Under the pieces are notes generated by a model. That model was given only the letters and a program-made list of their open reading frames with translations, had not been told where the DNA came from and ran no database searches. Position numbers and translations under genes: made by a program. Shown one piece after another: positions 37,701 through 49,000 of a stretch of DNA of 64,000 nucleotides (position 1 is the first letter of the stretch; each line of letters starts with the position of its first letter). This DNA is from Capsicum annuum (Eukaryota > Streptophyta > Magnoliopsida > Solanales > Solanaceae): the NCBI RefSeq assembly GCF_002878395.1, contig NC_061117.1, positions 225,330,994 to 225,394,993 on the forward strand. The letters run 5' to 3'.

Positions 37701-38368
37701 ATACAGCAGCATCTACTGCTGTTCAGTGGTTTTGGGAGGTCGTTAAAGGTTTTAGCAAGGAAGACATGGCAAGGTTTCTGCAATTTGTGACCGGTACATC
37801 CAAGGTTAGTAGATGCTACCTTAATACCAGCAGAGGTTTTCTCATCACGTATAGAATCTGCTAAGTGGCAAAAACCTACAGAAACTCTTCCTTTCCCCTT
37901 TGATTGGTGGTTCAGGGTTCTGTATGCCCTTTTAAATGTTTTACGGAGTGCATTTGCACCTTTCCTGCAAATGTCTGTCGATTTCTTCTTTGGGATTAAT
38001 TGTGGGTGCTGTTGGCCTTAGGTTCCTTTGGAGGGTTTCAAGGCATTGCAAGGGATTTCTGGCCCTCAGAAATTTCAGATTCACAAGGCTTATGGAGCTC
38101 CTGAGAGGCTTCCATCTGCACATACCTGGTCAGTGCTTGTATATCAGCCTTATTATAGTCTCAATCAGTAGTTCACTCATTATTTTATTAAGTAGATGCC
38201 ATCTGGGTGGTAGTTTATTGCGAGCTATAGTGGTCCTTACAGTCACTTTTGTCTTTTTCTTCCAGCTTCAACCAACTTGACCTTCCGGAGTATACTTCCA
38301 AGGAACAGCTTCAAGAACGTTTGCTTTTGGCTATCCATGAGGCTAGTGAAGGATTTGGTTTTGGTTGA
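22723..38368 (+). CDS. UPL1/UPL2-like: HECT E3 ubiquitin-protein ligase, UPL1/UPL2 type
   Basis: Fifteen coding exons: 22723-22755, 25093-25188, 25294-25500, 25991-33898, 33976-34293, 34465-34666, 34744-35033, 35132-35469, 35657-36794, 36914-37060, 37152-37232, 37357-37582, 37665-37804, 38022-38128, 38266-38368. They total 3,777 codons plus TGA, close to Arabidopsis UPL1/UPL2 (about 3,650-3,680). The start [11 protein letters not shown] matches that family. Visible parts: N-terminal armadillo-like DUF908/DUF913 region, a UBA domain (about 1295-1337, [17 protein letters not shown]), a ubiquitin-interacting motif (about 1341-1357), an acidic stretch (about 2160-2192), two IDPxFLxALPxD(L/I) ubiquitin-binding motifs (about 2659-2715), and HECT (about 3400-3777) with catalytic Cys3744 in SAHTCFN. 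The HECT domain forms a ubiquitin thioester before transfer to substrates. The gene looks intact. Which of UPL1 and UPL2 it equals is not decided. Confidence 0.95.
22860..24130 (+). repeat. Diverged repeats in UPL intron 1, about nine copies
   Basis: The phrase AATTCGAAGTAAATTGATTGGAAGT, or close variants, recurs at about 22932, 23054, 23161, 23281, 23384, 23592, 23730, 23845 and 24008. T-rich runs and GATATxGCGAGTTGAATTT lie between copies. Spacing is 100-210 bases. The intron is 22756-25092. Confidence 0.85.
23414..23481 (-). mobile_element. 68-bp LINE/SINE tail insertion in UPL intron 1
   Basis: Read on the minus strand this is the common RTE 3' end (ACCCCACTATGTGGGAATA, then a TTG tail). 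It is flanked by exact copies of ATTGGAAGTATGATA (23399-23413 and 23482-23496), a 15-bp target duplication. It sits inside one of the intron repeats. Confidence 0.85.
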
Positions 38369-39430
38369 GACAAGCTTCCCGTATGCAGCTTTTCTGAAAA
38401 TTGCTTGTATTTGATCGCCCTGTGATTGCCATGTAAATGTATGTATGTCCTACTCTTTTCATTTTTCTCCTCTTAAAGACTCTCTTGGGATGGCTGTTCC
38501 ACAGTTCTGCTTTTGGTTTGTCTTTCCTTGTGAAAGGTACCATCGGAACGGTTAATTTGGAAACTGGCACCACTCACTTGTTCACTGCTTTCTCTAGTGA
38601 TGAGAATTCTGTTCTTTGATCTGTCAAAATTTGTTTCCTACACCTTCTTCAGATGTGATTGTTAGAAAGGTTCTTGGAGTACCATTAGTTCTGTTTATTT
38701 GTTTGATTGCTTAAAGCCTGCTACTTGATGGCATATGATTTGCACTTTTTTGGTGTCTCTGCAGTTTCCCCTAGATGTCCAATGGTAAGCATGCCTTCTA
38801 TATTTATGGAATGCTGTAGAAGTTTCCATTGATTGTTAAGGAAGTTGTTTGACGAAAATATATGTTATTTTGCATTTCTCCTGTAGTTACTGAACCATTT
38901 TTATGTAGCTATCCTGTCCTTGTGCTGCTCCACTTAAGTATTAATCGAACATATAATTAATGAACCATTGTCGGTCTTGCATCATTTACATGAACTAGAT
39001 GATTCAAGTTGTCAAGTTTTAAGATGCGTGGATTTTCTGCTTAGTTGATTTACTGGTCAAGTAACTCAAATTCCGCGAAGAAAAAGAAGACGACCTTCAG
39101 CTTGCTGATCTCTTTGTCCCATGCAGATTGGCTGATCGACATCAACTGCACAACATTGATTTGGAGTGTATTGCTTACAGATTTGAGTCCATAGATAGCC
39201 TGCCTCAAGGATGACGGAGTAATTGCCACACTACTTCAGTCATGTACATGGCAGTTTAGTATCTTGAGGTGGTGAGTTATGCATTACGCGTGGAGATCAT
39301 CTTGCAAGTGGCGAGGAACTCAGTTATTTTGTTGTTCCTTCATTGCAACAGATTCTGAAGACAAGTCCCCGACCGCCTTAATATATCCCCATGTAGATAA
39401 GTCGTTTCTTTTTGGCAGGGGGTTTAGTGG
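38369..39430 (+). other. UPL 3' untranslated region and flank
   Basis: No further coding potential with family similarity was seen. The text 39110-39240 is less AT-rich and follows a TGCAG that could be a splice acceptor, so the 3' leader may be spliced. The polyadenylation site was not located. Confidence 0.4.
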
Positions 39431-39714
39431 TGTAGGAGGTTGACATTTATTTTGGGTAATGGGGGTAGGTGCTAATTCTTTCTTGCTTTAGAATTTAATT
39501 AGTTACTTATGGTTAACAATTGGCATCAGATCAACTCTTAAATCTGCTTATAATGTTATACTTGATCTGTTATTTATTTTGGAAACGGCGAACTTGGTCG
39601 TCCTTTAGGTTTTTTATCCCGGCATTATTTTTTTCTCCGTTTGGATTTGATCAGAATTCCTCTCAACAGCTACTACTTGTACCTTTCCATAAGAGCCCTA
39701 AACTAATTATGTCA

Positions 39715-39833
39715 ACAACAGGAACAACATACCCAGTGAAATTCCAAAAGTGGGGTCGGGGGTGGATTGTGTAGCGGTGTGTGGAAACTTTCTTCTTTTC
39801 TTGTTTGTCCGTACATCTATCTCGACATCCTCT
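39715..39833 (-). mobile_element. LINE/SINE tail insertion, 119 bp
   Basis: The left end reads AACAACAGGAACAACATACC and then a diverged CCCAGTG...GTGGGGTCGGGGG, the RTE 3' end in reverse. It is flanked by CCTAAACTAATTATGTCA (39697-39714) and CCTAAACTAATCATGTCA (39834-39851), an 18-nt duplication with one difference. Confidence 0.75.
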
Positions 39834-39863
39834 CCTAAACTAATCATGTCATTCACTCTAATA

Positions 39864-40772
39864 TAGGGTGGGCATAAATACCGAAAAAATTGAAAAACTG
39901 AATCGAAATTTAATTTTGGTTTCGTTTTTTCGGATTGATTTCGGTTTTCAATTTTTAAATTTCGGCTAAACGGTTTGGTTTTTGGTTTTCTTACAAAAAA
40001 AGAATCGGTTAAATCGAAATTATATAAATAATATTATAATATATATATATATATATTTACATTTTAGTAACTCTAACTCCAACTCCAAGGCGCCTAAATC
40101 CCTAAACAGTAAACATATTACCATTCACACTCAAGTCTCAATACTCACGAATAGTAAACAGTAAATTCAAGACGCCGTTTTCGATTTACACCACCGTCGA
40201 TTCGACGAAATAGACGAAAGATCAACGATCTACTCTCTCTTTCTTTACAACGACACTGCGATCGGCGACCTGCGAATTTGGTATTTCGTATTTGTGTCTA
40301 AAGAGGAGCATTCAGATGAGTTTATGGCATTTTCTGCTTAACATGATAGTTTATTGCATTTTCTTTATTTTACATTTGGAATGGAAACGAGTACTGCATC
40401 ACCCAAGAAACTCCATATGTTAGTCCCAACGATGACATTGCTTGTTACCATAAAGAACTTGATGACATTATTTCATTTCATTGAGTTACTTATAGTTATT
40501 TATATTTGAGAATGAAAAATAGATTTGAAAAAGATCATTTTTCTTAAAAAAATCATCAATTTTAAATGCTCAGTTATGAAAAAAGATAGACTCTCTACTT
40601 TAATATTTCAAACCGAAATAAAAATCCGAAATAACAGAATCAAATTTGTAGAAATCGAACCAAACTGATTTTATTTCGATTTGGTTATGGTTGTTATTTT
40701 TGCAAATCCAAAAATTAATAAACCGAATCGATATTAAACAATCAGATCGAACCGATCGAACGCCCACCCCTA
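39864..40772. mobile_element. Non-autonomous hAT-like element, about 0.9 kb
   Basis: The left end is TAGGGTGGGCATAAATACCG and the right end is CGAACGCCCACCCCTAA, an inverted pair. Both flanks of the interior are full of ATTTCGGTTT-type text and its complement, as in a common plant repeat class thought to be hAT-related. The middle (about 40060-40320) is less AT-rich and may be leader sequence of a lost transposase gene. No clean 8-bp duplication was found. Confidence 0.5.
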
Positions 40773-40774
40773 AG

Positions 40775-41825
40775 ACTTTTTGTTTCTTGTTGGTTGGGGT
40801 TTGGGTTGTAAGATGTCACAACCACGTCTTAATCAGCTAATGCAACTTGGAAGTACCTTATGATTTGACATTAACTTGTCACGTCATAAATAGGAAGCCT
40901 ACCATATGGGGAAGGGGAGAACAAAGTTGCTGCTGATGATAGCAATTTGAATTGTGGAAATAGCCTCCTGTGGGAATGCAAAATAAGGCTTTGGACGTTT
41001 GGATTTCACACAGCGAGAGTTTAATGCTGAGTGGCTTTTTTTTTTAACTCATACTAACGAGGACCTCTAATAACGATATCTGACTCTTCCGGCATCATAA
41101 AATTCATATATGTAACTGTATTACGTATTTCTGATGTCCTTATCATCGATTGTATAGATTTTTCTCTCTACAGTAATCCCAATTATTATTAATTTAAACA
41201 TGATTTGTTGGTTAACTAATGTTACTATGAATTTATTTAGTAGTAGGAAATCGAATATATTATCCACGAGAAATTATAGCACTGCGGCTGGTGACTACAA
41301 TTTTGATTCTGCTACTTCATGATTAGTAGAATTGATCAAATTATGAGTTATTTTTTGGTTCTGCTAATTAAATAAAACTATAATTAATGTAAAAGTCAAA
41401 TCTTGGCTTTCATAACACGACAAGATCAAGTACATGAAGACTAATAATTGAGTAATGTGCAATAGGACTAAGAAAAAAAAACCATGATTAGTTTCCTTAA
41501 TCCATTTTGCTTATAATGGATTATACTCGGATTAATCCTGATTTCATGGAACATATAATTATGACTATGAGGCTATAACTGAGAAATTTTCGAGGGTCAC
41601 GAACATAAGTTTTGAAATTTGGTGATTAATGAGTTCATTTCTTTACTTTTCTTCACTTAATCAGTTTTGTCAAAGTTTGAACTCATGATGTGCACTTAAT
41701 TTACATCATAGTAGCGGAGGGAGTGGCAATTTATAAAAGGCAAAAAAGGAGGATTTTAATGATTAAAAGGTTACAATTAAAAAATGATACCAAATTTTAA
41801 TAGTCCTGTGTATTGTTCATTTACA
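40775..41825. other. Intergenic AT-rich DNA, nothing recognised
   Basis: No open frame of note and no recognised repeat. A T-run is at 41035-41045. Confidence 0.6.
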
Positions 41826-42600
41826 GCAATAACAACATACATAGTTTGCACAAAGTAGGTCCAGGAAGGATATGAATTATAATGTGTGGAGATCAAGCCT
41901 CTACCTTAGAGGTAGGTAGAACGGTTGTTCTCAATAGACTCTGATACAAGCCAAAGGGTCCTTAAAGCTTTTAATTACATCATTCGAGGCCAATACAAAG
42001 AGGTTCAAGTCATGGTCAAGAAAGGAGCTCGAGGATGCACTTGGTGGACCCCGTTTAAGCTCCTAAGGCTACAATTCCATGTGAGAATAATTGCTTGGAG
42101 CTTGGAGCATGCTTTGAAGAGCCCATGTGGGTTATTTTCAAAATAGCCACTTTAGGCTATTTTTGTAATAGGCTAGTTTATGCAAGAAAAGCAAACACTA
42201 TAAATAGATGCCTTAGACATTTCAATAGCAACTTTTGATGATATTTGAATGAATGCTCCTTTGAGAGTGAATTGCAAGCTTGGATTAGCTTGTGTTGACA
42301 TCTTGTTTAGAAACGTGGGTTGCTTGGGAACTCGATTCCCTTGAGGTCTACGTAAGAAATTGGTGTTCGATTCTACTCGTTTAAGGTTCTTCGGGTTTGA
42401 TACACCCATTGGTTCTTATAATTTCTTATGTCAATTTACCTATCTTTACTTTCTTGCATCGATTATCTTTTGTTTCTTTAGGTAGATTTCTATTTTTCAT
42501 ATCTAGATCCGTATCAGACTCGTATTGCTCATTTGGAGACCTAGCCTCTACCTTAGGCTTAGAGGTAGAGCGGTGTTCCCAATAGACTCGTATTGCTCAT
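41826..42600 (-). mobile_element. SINE/LINE tail fragment interrupted by a solo LTR
   Basis: 41826-41941 is a diverged RTE/SINE 3' segment in reverse (AATAACAACATACATAG, then CCTCTACCTTAGAGGTAGG). Related text CCTCTACCTTAGGCTTAGAG recurs at 42545-42565 after the solo LTR, and GACTCGTATTGCTCAT is repeated at 42517 and 42579. So the right part is a duplicate or continuation of the host repeat. Confidence 0.5.
41942..42516 (+). mobile_element. Solo LTR, 575 bp, with target duplication
   Basis: It begins TGATAC and ends GTATCA, flanked on both sides by GACTC (41937-41941 and 42517-42521). A TATA-like CTATAAATAGATGCC lies at about 42200. No primer-binding site or coding sequence is attached. A 73-codon open frame at 41925-42146 crosses its left end and is not a gene. 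The family was not identified. Confidence 0.75.
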
Positions 42601-42604
42601 CTAT

Positions 42605-43652
42605 GCTCATCAAACTTTCATATTCAATTTCAGATCAAGATAATCACGTCGGAAGAATTTCGAGTGTGAACTAACACTCATGACTCATGCAACAACGATA
42701 TAATCGTGTCAAAGAAATTCTAAACTCGAACTAATACTCATGACTCATGCAGCGACAAGAACTCGCAACTCTCCATTGCTAAACGTTAGAAGAAAATGTG
42801 GAGTCATAATATTCTTTGTCTAACGTTTTATACTCAAAATTGACCCAACGTCTACTTAAGTCTTAGAGTCGAGTTTGTGTGCAAATTGGTTTACAAATCC
42901 ACATGGGATGGTCCACAAAAAGAATTTATTGTCATTTGATATGTATGCTAATTATTGCTTGTTATTTCTAAACATTTAACTTGATTCCTATATTATAATA
43001 AATAATAGTATTCTATTGTATTTATTCATTTTAATAAATTAGAAGAATTTTATTGTTTTTGTTAAACAATTTCATGTAATAATAATAGTCAAACATAGAT
43101 TTTTTCAAAATATTATTAATAAAAGCAATTTAGTAAAATACATGTGTGATTAAAACTTTTTCGAGCGACCAAGTAATATGAAACGAAGAAAGTGTTTGTT
43201 GTGTTTTTTCATCCAATAAAAAACAGTCTTTTTACCTACATAAAATAGAATGATCCGAAGTACACTTTACCATCTTAAATTTCATTTGTGAAATTAACTG
43301 AATATGTTATGTTGTGATATTATCAATAAATTATAGTTAATTTATATACATATTTTAGTTTTATTTATTAAACTTAAATTAATTTAATGTAAACATCAAA
43401 TTATCTGGAAGGAGCAACAAAAGAAAGCTCCCGCTATGTTTAAAATTCCATAAAGGACCGTACCATAAGATTTTATTGTATGCAATTTTAGCTTGTATTT
43501 GTATCAAAAGTTGTTTATATGCCTTAAACTCGTAACCATAACAATAATTTTATTAATTACTCGAATATGATCTTAGCAAGCATATAAGTTGTCTACTTTT
43601 CTTTGTAGTCCAAAAACATATATGTGGTCTCATTTTCACATATATATGTTTC
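42605..43652. other. Intergenic AT-rich DNA, no gene seen
   Basis: Only a short local duplication is seen (ACTCATGACTCATGCA at about 42675 and 42735). Otherwise nothing was recognised. Confidence 0.6.
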
Positions 43653-43671
43653 AATAACAATAATAATATAT

Positions 43672-45274
43672 TCCTCTATATAAGAACAAGGGTGACGTTC
43701 AGAGTTGCAACAACTATCGGGGTATTAAGTTGTTGAGTCACACGATGAAAATTTGGGAAAGGGTGGTGGAGCGGAGTTTGAGGAAAATTGTGTCTATTTT
43801 GGAGAACCAATTTATTTTATGCCTGGTCGCTCCACGACGGAGGCAATTTACCTTGTGCGGAGACTGGTGGAGTAGTATAAAGAGAGGAAGAGGGATCTTC
43901 ACATGGTGTTTATAGACCTGGAAAAGGCGTATGACAAGGTCCCTAGGAAGGTTCTTTGGAGTTGCTTGGAGGCGAGGGGGGTTCCGGTGGCGTATATCAG
44001 AGCGATTAAGGACATGTATGAGGGAGCGAAGACTCGGATAAGGACAGTGGGAGGAGATTCTGAGCATTTCCCAGTCTTGACAGGGTTGCACCAGGGATCA
44101 ACTCTTAGTCCGTTTTTATTCGCTTTGGTGATGGATGTGCTGACGCAGAATATATAAGGCGAGGTGCCTTGGTGTATGCTTTTCGCGGATGATATAGTTC
44201 TGATTGATGAATCGCGACAAGGGGTTAATGATAAGCTGGAGATTTGGAGAGAGACCCTGGAGTCTAAAGATTTTCGGTTGAGTAGGAACAAGACGGAGTA
44301 CTTGGAGTGCAAATTCAGTGACTCGAGGCATGAGGAGGAGGTGGTAGTGAAGTTGGATTCTCAGGTGGTTTACAAGAAGGATAGTTTTAAGTATCTCGAG
44401 TCTACGATTCAGGGGAATGGAGAGATAGATGAGGATGTATCTCACCGCATTGGGCAAGTTGGATGAAATAGAGGCTCGCTTTGAGAATTTTATGCGATAA
44501 GAAGGTGTCCCTTAAACTGAAAGATAACTTCTATAGAGTTGCAGTCCGACCTGCTATGTTGTATAGAGTAGAGTGTTGGCCGGTTAAGAGTTCTCATATC
44601 CAAAAGTTGAAGGTGGCGGAAATGAGAATGTTACGCTGGATGTGTAGATTCACTAGGGCAGATAAGGTTAGGAATGAAATTATTTGAGAGAAGGTGGGAG
44701 TGGTGTCGGTGGAGGATAAAATTCGGGAAGTGAGGTTGAGATGGTTTGGGCATGTGATGAGGAGGGGCACGGATGTCCCAGTTCGTAGGTGTGAGAGGTT
44801 GGCCTTGGAAGGTTTCAAGCGGGGTAGGGGTAGATCGAAAAAACACTGGAGAAAAGTGATTAAACGTGACATGGAGCAGTTACAGCTGACTGAGGACATG
44901 ACCTTGGATAGAAAGTTATGGAGGAAAAGCATTAGAGTAGAGGGCTAAGGGTGTGGACGAGTAGTAGTCAGTAAGTAGGTGGACTTGCTATCGTTTGTTG
45001 ACAAATTTATGTATTTATCTATTTATTTATGGCTTTAGTTATTGATTTACTTATGTATTTCTTTTTTTTTTTTTCTTTAATTGCGAGTGTCGTACCAATT
45101 TTATTTGTATCATGTTCTACAATTTTGATGTTTCTGTTTAATGTCTTTTGTCTTGAGCCGGGGGTCTATCGGAAACATTCTCTCTACCTCCCTAGAGGTA
45201 GTGGTATGGACTGCGTATATTCTACCCTCCCCAGACCCCACTATGTGGGAATATACTGAATTTGTTGTTGTTGT
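43672..45274 (+). mobile_element. 5'-truncated RTE LINE with 19-nt target duplication
   Basis: It begins inside the RT domain (NYRGIKLLSHTMKIWERVVE at about 43710-43770). [18 protein letters not shown] (43906-43959), [18 protein letters not shown] (about 44082-44135) and the catalytic [11 protein letters not shown] (about 44176-44208) follow, then the C-terminal domain (44481-44948), the RTE 3' segment and a TTG tail. AATAACAATAATAATATAT flanks both sides (43653-43671 and 45275-45293). Stops at about 44155, 44464 and 44684 make it inactive. Confidence 0.9.
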
Positions 45275-45308
45275 AATAACAATAATAATATATCAATGCA
45301 TTCTCACT

Positions 45309-45680
45309 AAGGGGTCGTTTGGTAGAGTGGTAGAGTGTATTAAGTAATGTTTGTATTAGTTATACACTCTATTGCATATTAAGGTATGTATTACTAATAC
45401 GTCAAAATCCATGGTATTAATGGATCCAATACGTGCATTAATATGATTAAAGACGTTATTATCCCTCAAGAAAAAATTCACATCCTTTCTAACATATATA
45501 TGAAGGATATTTTTGTAAAAAAAAATATTTTTTAAGAAATTATTTAATTCACGTTATTTTTAATACATTAAACCAAACACTACATAAGAAAAATACAATC
45601 ATAACTAATGCAAACATAGCTAATACAAGCATTACTATCACATCATATTTTGTATTATTCTAATACACTCTACCAAATAC
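45309..45680. mobile_element. Probable MITE with TTTGGTAGAG termini
   Basis: The left end has GGGGTCGTTTGGTAGAG and AGAGTGTATTA. The right end has TAATACACTCTACCAAA. The inverted pair AGAGTGTATTA / TAATACACTCT and an AT-rich interior fit a MITE. The outermost right bases matching GGGGTCG were not found, so the end is eroded. Confidence 0.6.
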
Positions 45681-45714
45681 ATACGTGTGCACACATATAT
45701 ACACACATATATAT

Positions 45715-45895
45715 AGGGGCAGTATGATGCACTAAAGCTACCGCTATACGTGGTGTCCGGAGAAAGACCCCACCACAAGAGTGTATGTACGCAGTCTTAT
45801 CTTGCATTTCTGCGAGAGGCTATTTTTCAAGGCTTGAACCTGTGACCTTTTGGTCACATGAGAGGAACTTTATCAGTCACTTCAACGCACTTCAA
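45715..45895 (+). mobile_element. Au-family SINE
   Basis: The sequence GGGGCAGTATGATGCACTAA, then CCGCTATACGTGG, TGTACGCAGTCTTATC, TGCATTTCTGCGAGAGGC and GGCTTGAACCTGTGACC, follows the remembered Au SINE consensus throughout. The GGCTTGAACCTG segment corresponds to its pol III B-box region. Flanks are TA-rich on both sides, so a target duplication cannot be judged. Confidence 0.85.
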
Positions 45896-46081
45896 TATAT
45901 ATATGTATGTATGTATTTGTGGATGTATGTATGTTTGATTTCCCAAAATACACCTAATACCAAAAGTAGACTACACATTTTCAATACATTTCTGTTTTCT
46001 CTCTCACTCACAAATTCCATTTCTCTTTTGCTCTGCTCCAGTGACGAAAATCATCAATTTTTTTTTTCTGTATTGAGATTC

Positions 46082-49000
46082 ATGTCGGTATGTAAAGATT
46101 AAATCTTTAATCCTCTTCATTAATTGTTTCTGTTCACTCGATTTCACTTGTTGTCTGTTCCTTTTTTCTTTTAATTGTGTTTAGCTGATCATCTGTACTT
46201 ATATGAATAAATGTTTATTTGTTTTTTGGTTTATTGGTTTTTTTTTCTTATGGATTTTCATTGGTAGCTTCATTTTTGCTGATTTTTTCTTTTTTCTTTT
46301 TGTGTGTGTTTGATCGAAATCTTGACTGTGGTGTGTTAGGCTTATTGGGGGGTGGCGGTGTTTCTAGGTGTGTTTGTTTAATGGTTTTTCATTGAGAGCT
46401 TCATTTTTGCTGAATTTACTCTCAACTCTGTGTGTGTGTTTCTTGTAAAAATAATTGATTTTGAAGGAAAATCTCGACTGTGGCATGTTAGTTTTTGGGG
46501 TTTATTGGTTGTTTTTTTAATTGATGGTTTTCATTGATAGCTTAATCTTTGCTGAATTTACTCTCAGAAAGTTTTTTTTTGTTATAAAAAAAATTGATTT
46601 TGATCGAAATCTTGATTGTGGTATATTAGATTTTGGGGTGGTTTTTGATTGATGATTTTTCATTGATGGCTTCATCTTTGCTGAAGTTTACTTTTGAATG
46701 AAAAAATTTGAGCTTGATCGAAAATCTTGAGGTATATTAGTTTTTGGTGTATATTTGTGGGGTGGGGGTGATTGATGAGTTTTCATTGATAGCTATATGT
46801 TTGCTGAATTTACTGTGTTTGTGTGTTTTCCTTGAGTTTGATCTAAAATCTTGACTTCTAGGCAGGTCCTTTATAAAGCTTGGTTTTTCGTTGAATTTTG
46901 ATTCTCGTCTGCTGCTTAAATTTTGCTTATCATTTTTGGTATGACTTTGGTTGGTTAAGCTGAGCTAAAATGCACCCAACCCCCCTTTTCGAAAACATCA
47001 GGGGCCAATGGACTACAATTGGAATGTAATAGTCTGAGCTAGAGTCCCGGTGACCTCCTGCTCCCCCCTCTCCGGTCACTGCAATTCAGTGGGTTTTTGT
47101 TTTTGAACTGTGCGAAAAAGAAAAATTGCTTTCCCTTTTGAAAGGTTCTTTATTTTTTTGATGAAGCTTCGTAGGGTTCCTATTTTAAAATTTTGGGGTA
47201 GGGGAAATGGGGGAGGGGATTACAAGGTGGGGAATCGAACCCTCACCAGCAAGGTGAGAGTGTTAGGTGGTCGACCAATTGAGCTACTAAGATTACTAGT
47301 TGGGTTCTTATTGCTAATTAGGTCCTATATTTTTTCGATAAAGCTTCATTGGGTTCCTTATTATTATTTTCCTAAAGTTGGGGATAGGGGAAGGTGAAAT
47401 GGGAGAGTGGATTAGAAAGTGAAGAATGGAACTCTCACCAACAAGGTGAGAGTTCAAGTAGTCAACCAACCAACTGAGCTGCTAAGATTCCCCGTTTGTG
47501 TTCCTTTTTGCTAATACTTTTAGGATCTTTTTACTATTTTTTCACGTGTTTTATATTCAAGGGTAGTTCTTGATGTGATGGCTATAAGATTGTTTAACTC
47601 CATTACTGCAATTCCCCCATTTTCCCCAAGGGACAGTCTACTTTTTGCAAAATATACCTTAGCTCAGTTAGTTATCTAAAACGTATGCTTCTAACTATAT
47701 TTCTAAATGGGAATTTATTTTACCGTCTCTACGGCCATATAGGGATTTCAAGTTTAGTTTTTTTTTTTGGCTGTACTAAGTAGATAGGCTCATTCCTACC
47801 AGTAGTGATAACTTTTTGCAGTTTATGTTCAGTATTTGAATTTGTTAAGTAGACTAGTTGCTTGCTTTTTTCAATCAAAAAATTCTGAATAGCCTAAAGT
47901 TAATGTTGCATTGTTGCGTCTTGTGCGGTTTTTTTACTCCTTGCCTATGTATAAATTTCTAGTCTTTCCTCCTTTTAATGCTTTGATCTGCTATGTGCAT
48001 GCATGAATTGATGGAAAGGTGTATATCTCCAGTTGAGTTACGTTGAATGGTTTTAGAAAAGTTGTGTTGATAGTTTTGTTATGATCACTAGGGCATATGA
48101 TCATCCTGAAATGTCAAAGCCCTTTTAGTGGTATTGATTTAGATCATATTGGTTTAACAACCTTTGAGGGGCAACATGCCAGCAATATCGGGGTACAATT
48201 TGAATTCTGGAATCAGCTTTAATATGAAGTCTAGTTCATTTAAGAAATACAGAATTGACATTTTGTTTGATTTACTATGTCCTCTTTGATTCTGTTTTTC
48301 CTTTTCTACTGCCTTTGATGTGCATTACTTGAGCCGAGGGTCTGTCTACCTCCACGAGGTAGGGATGAGGTCTGCCTACACTCTAGCCTCCCCAGAGCCC
48401 ACCTGTGGGATGCGGGATTACACTGAAGATGTTAGTGTAGAATTGACATTTTGTGGATGCATATTGTAGTTTGCCAGTTGTTGGAAGATCTCATAAAATT
48501 GAACATAAGCACTTCTGAAAATTTGGAAGTAGACTTCAAGTAGGTGTTTTTTCTTTTTTTCTCAAGTTGTTCGGACCTTGTCCACATCTTTTTGCAGTGG
48601 GCACCATTATGAGCTTTTGGTAAGGCCAGCGGAATTTCAGATTTGTCCTTCTGGAATCCCATTGTGCATGCTTCCTAATGCATCAACTTTCAAATATTCA
48701 TTTTGTAGTATTAAAGATTTGGAGAATTTTGGCCTGCTCTTTGCGTCCTTTGGTGATTGTGGGATGGAGTCATAGATATGCATTCTTGCACTTTGTATTA
48801 ACAAATTTACGGTGGCACGTTGATAATTTTAGCTGCTTTCTCTGCTACAGTCTTTGTTCATGATTCATTCATGAAATTACTCAGTTGACTAAATGCAATT
48901 ATACTGTTCAGGAGTGTTTTCCTTCTTGTCCAATTATTTAACTTTCCTGTTTGGCTTTCACATCTATCTTCCAGCAGGAGAAGGGTCGACCATTGCCGAA

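Noticed and set aside
47235..47292. tRNA gene on the minus strand
   Set aside because: A and B boxes are good but acceptor-stem pairing is absent and a second diverged copy follows, so it is a SINE head.
48578..48863. Two short plus-strand frames in NOI intron 1
   Set aside because: No domain, interrupted, and within a GT-AG intron.
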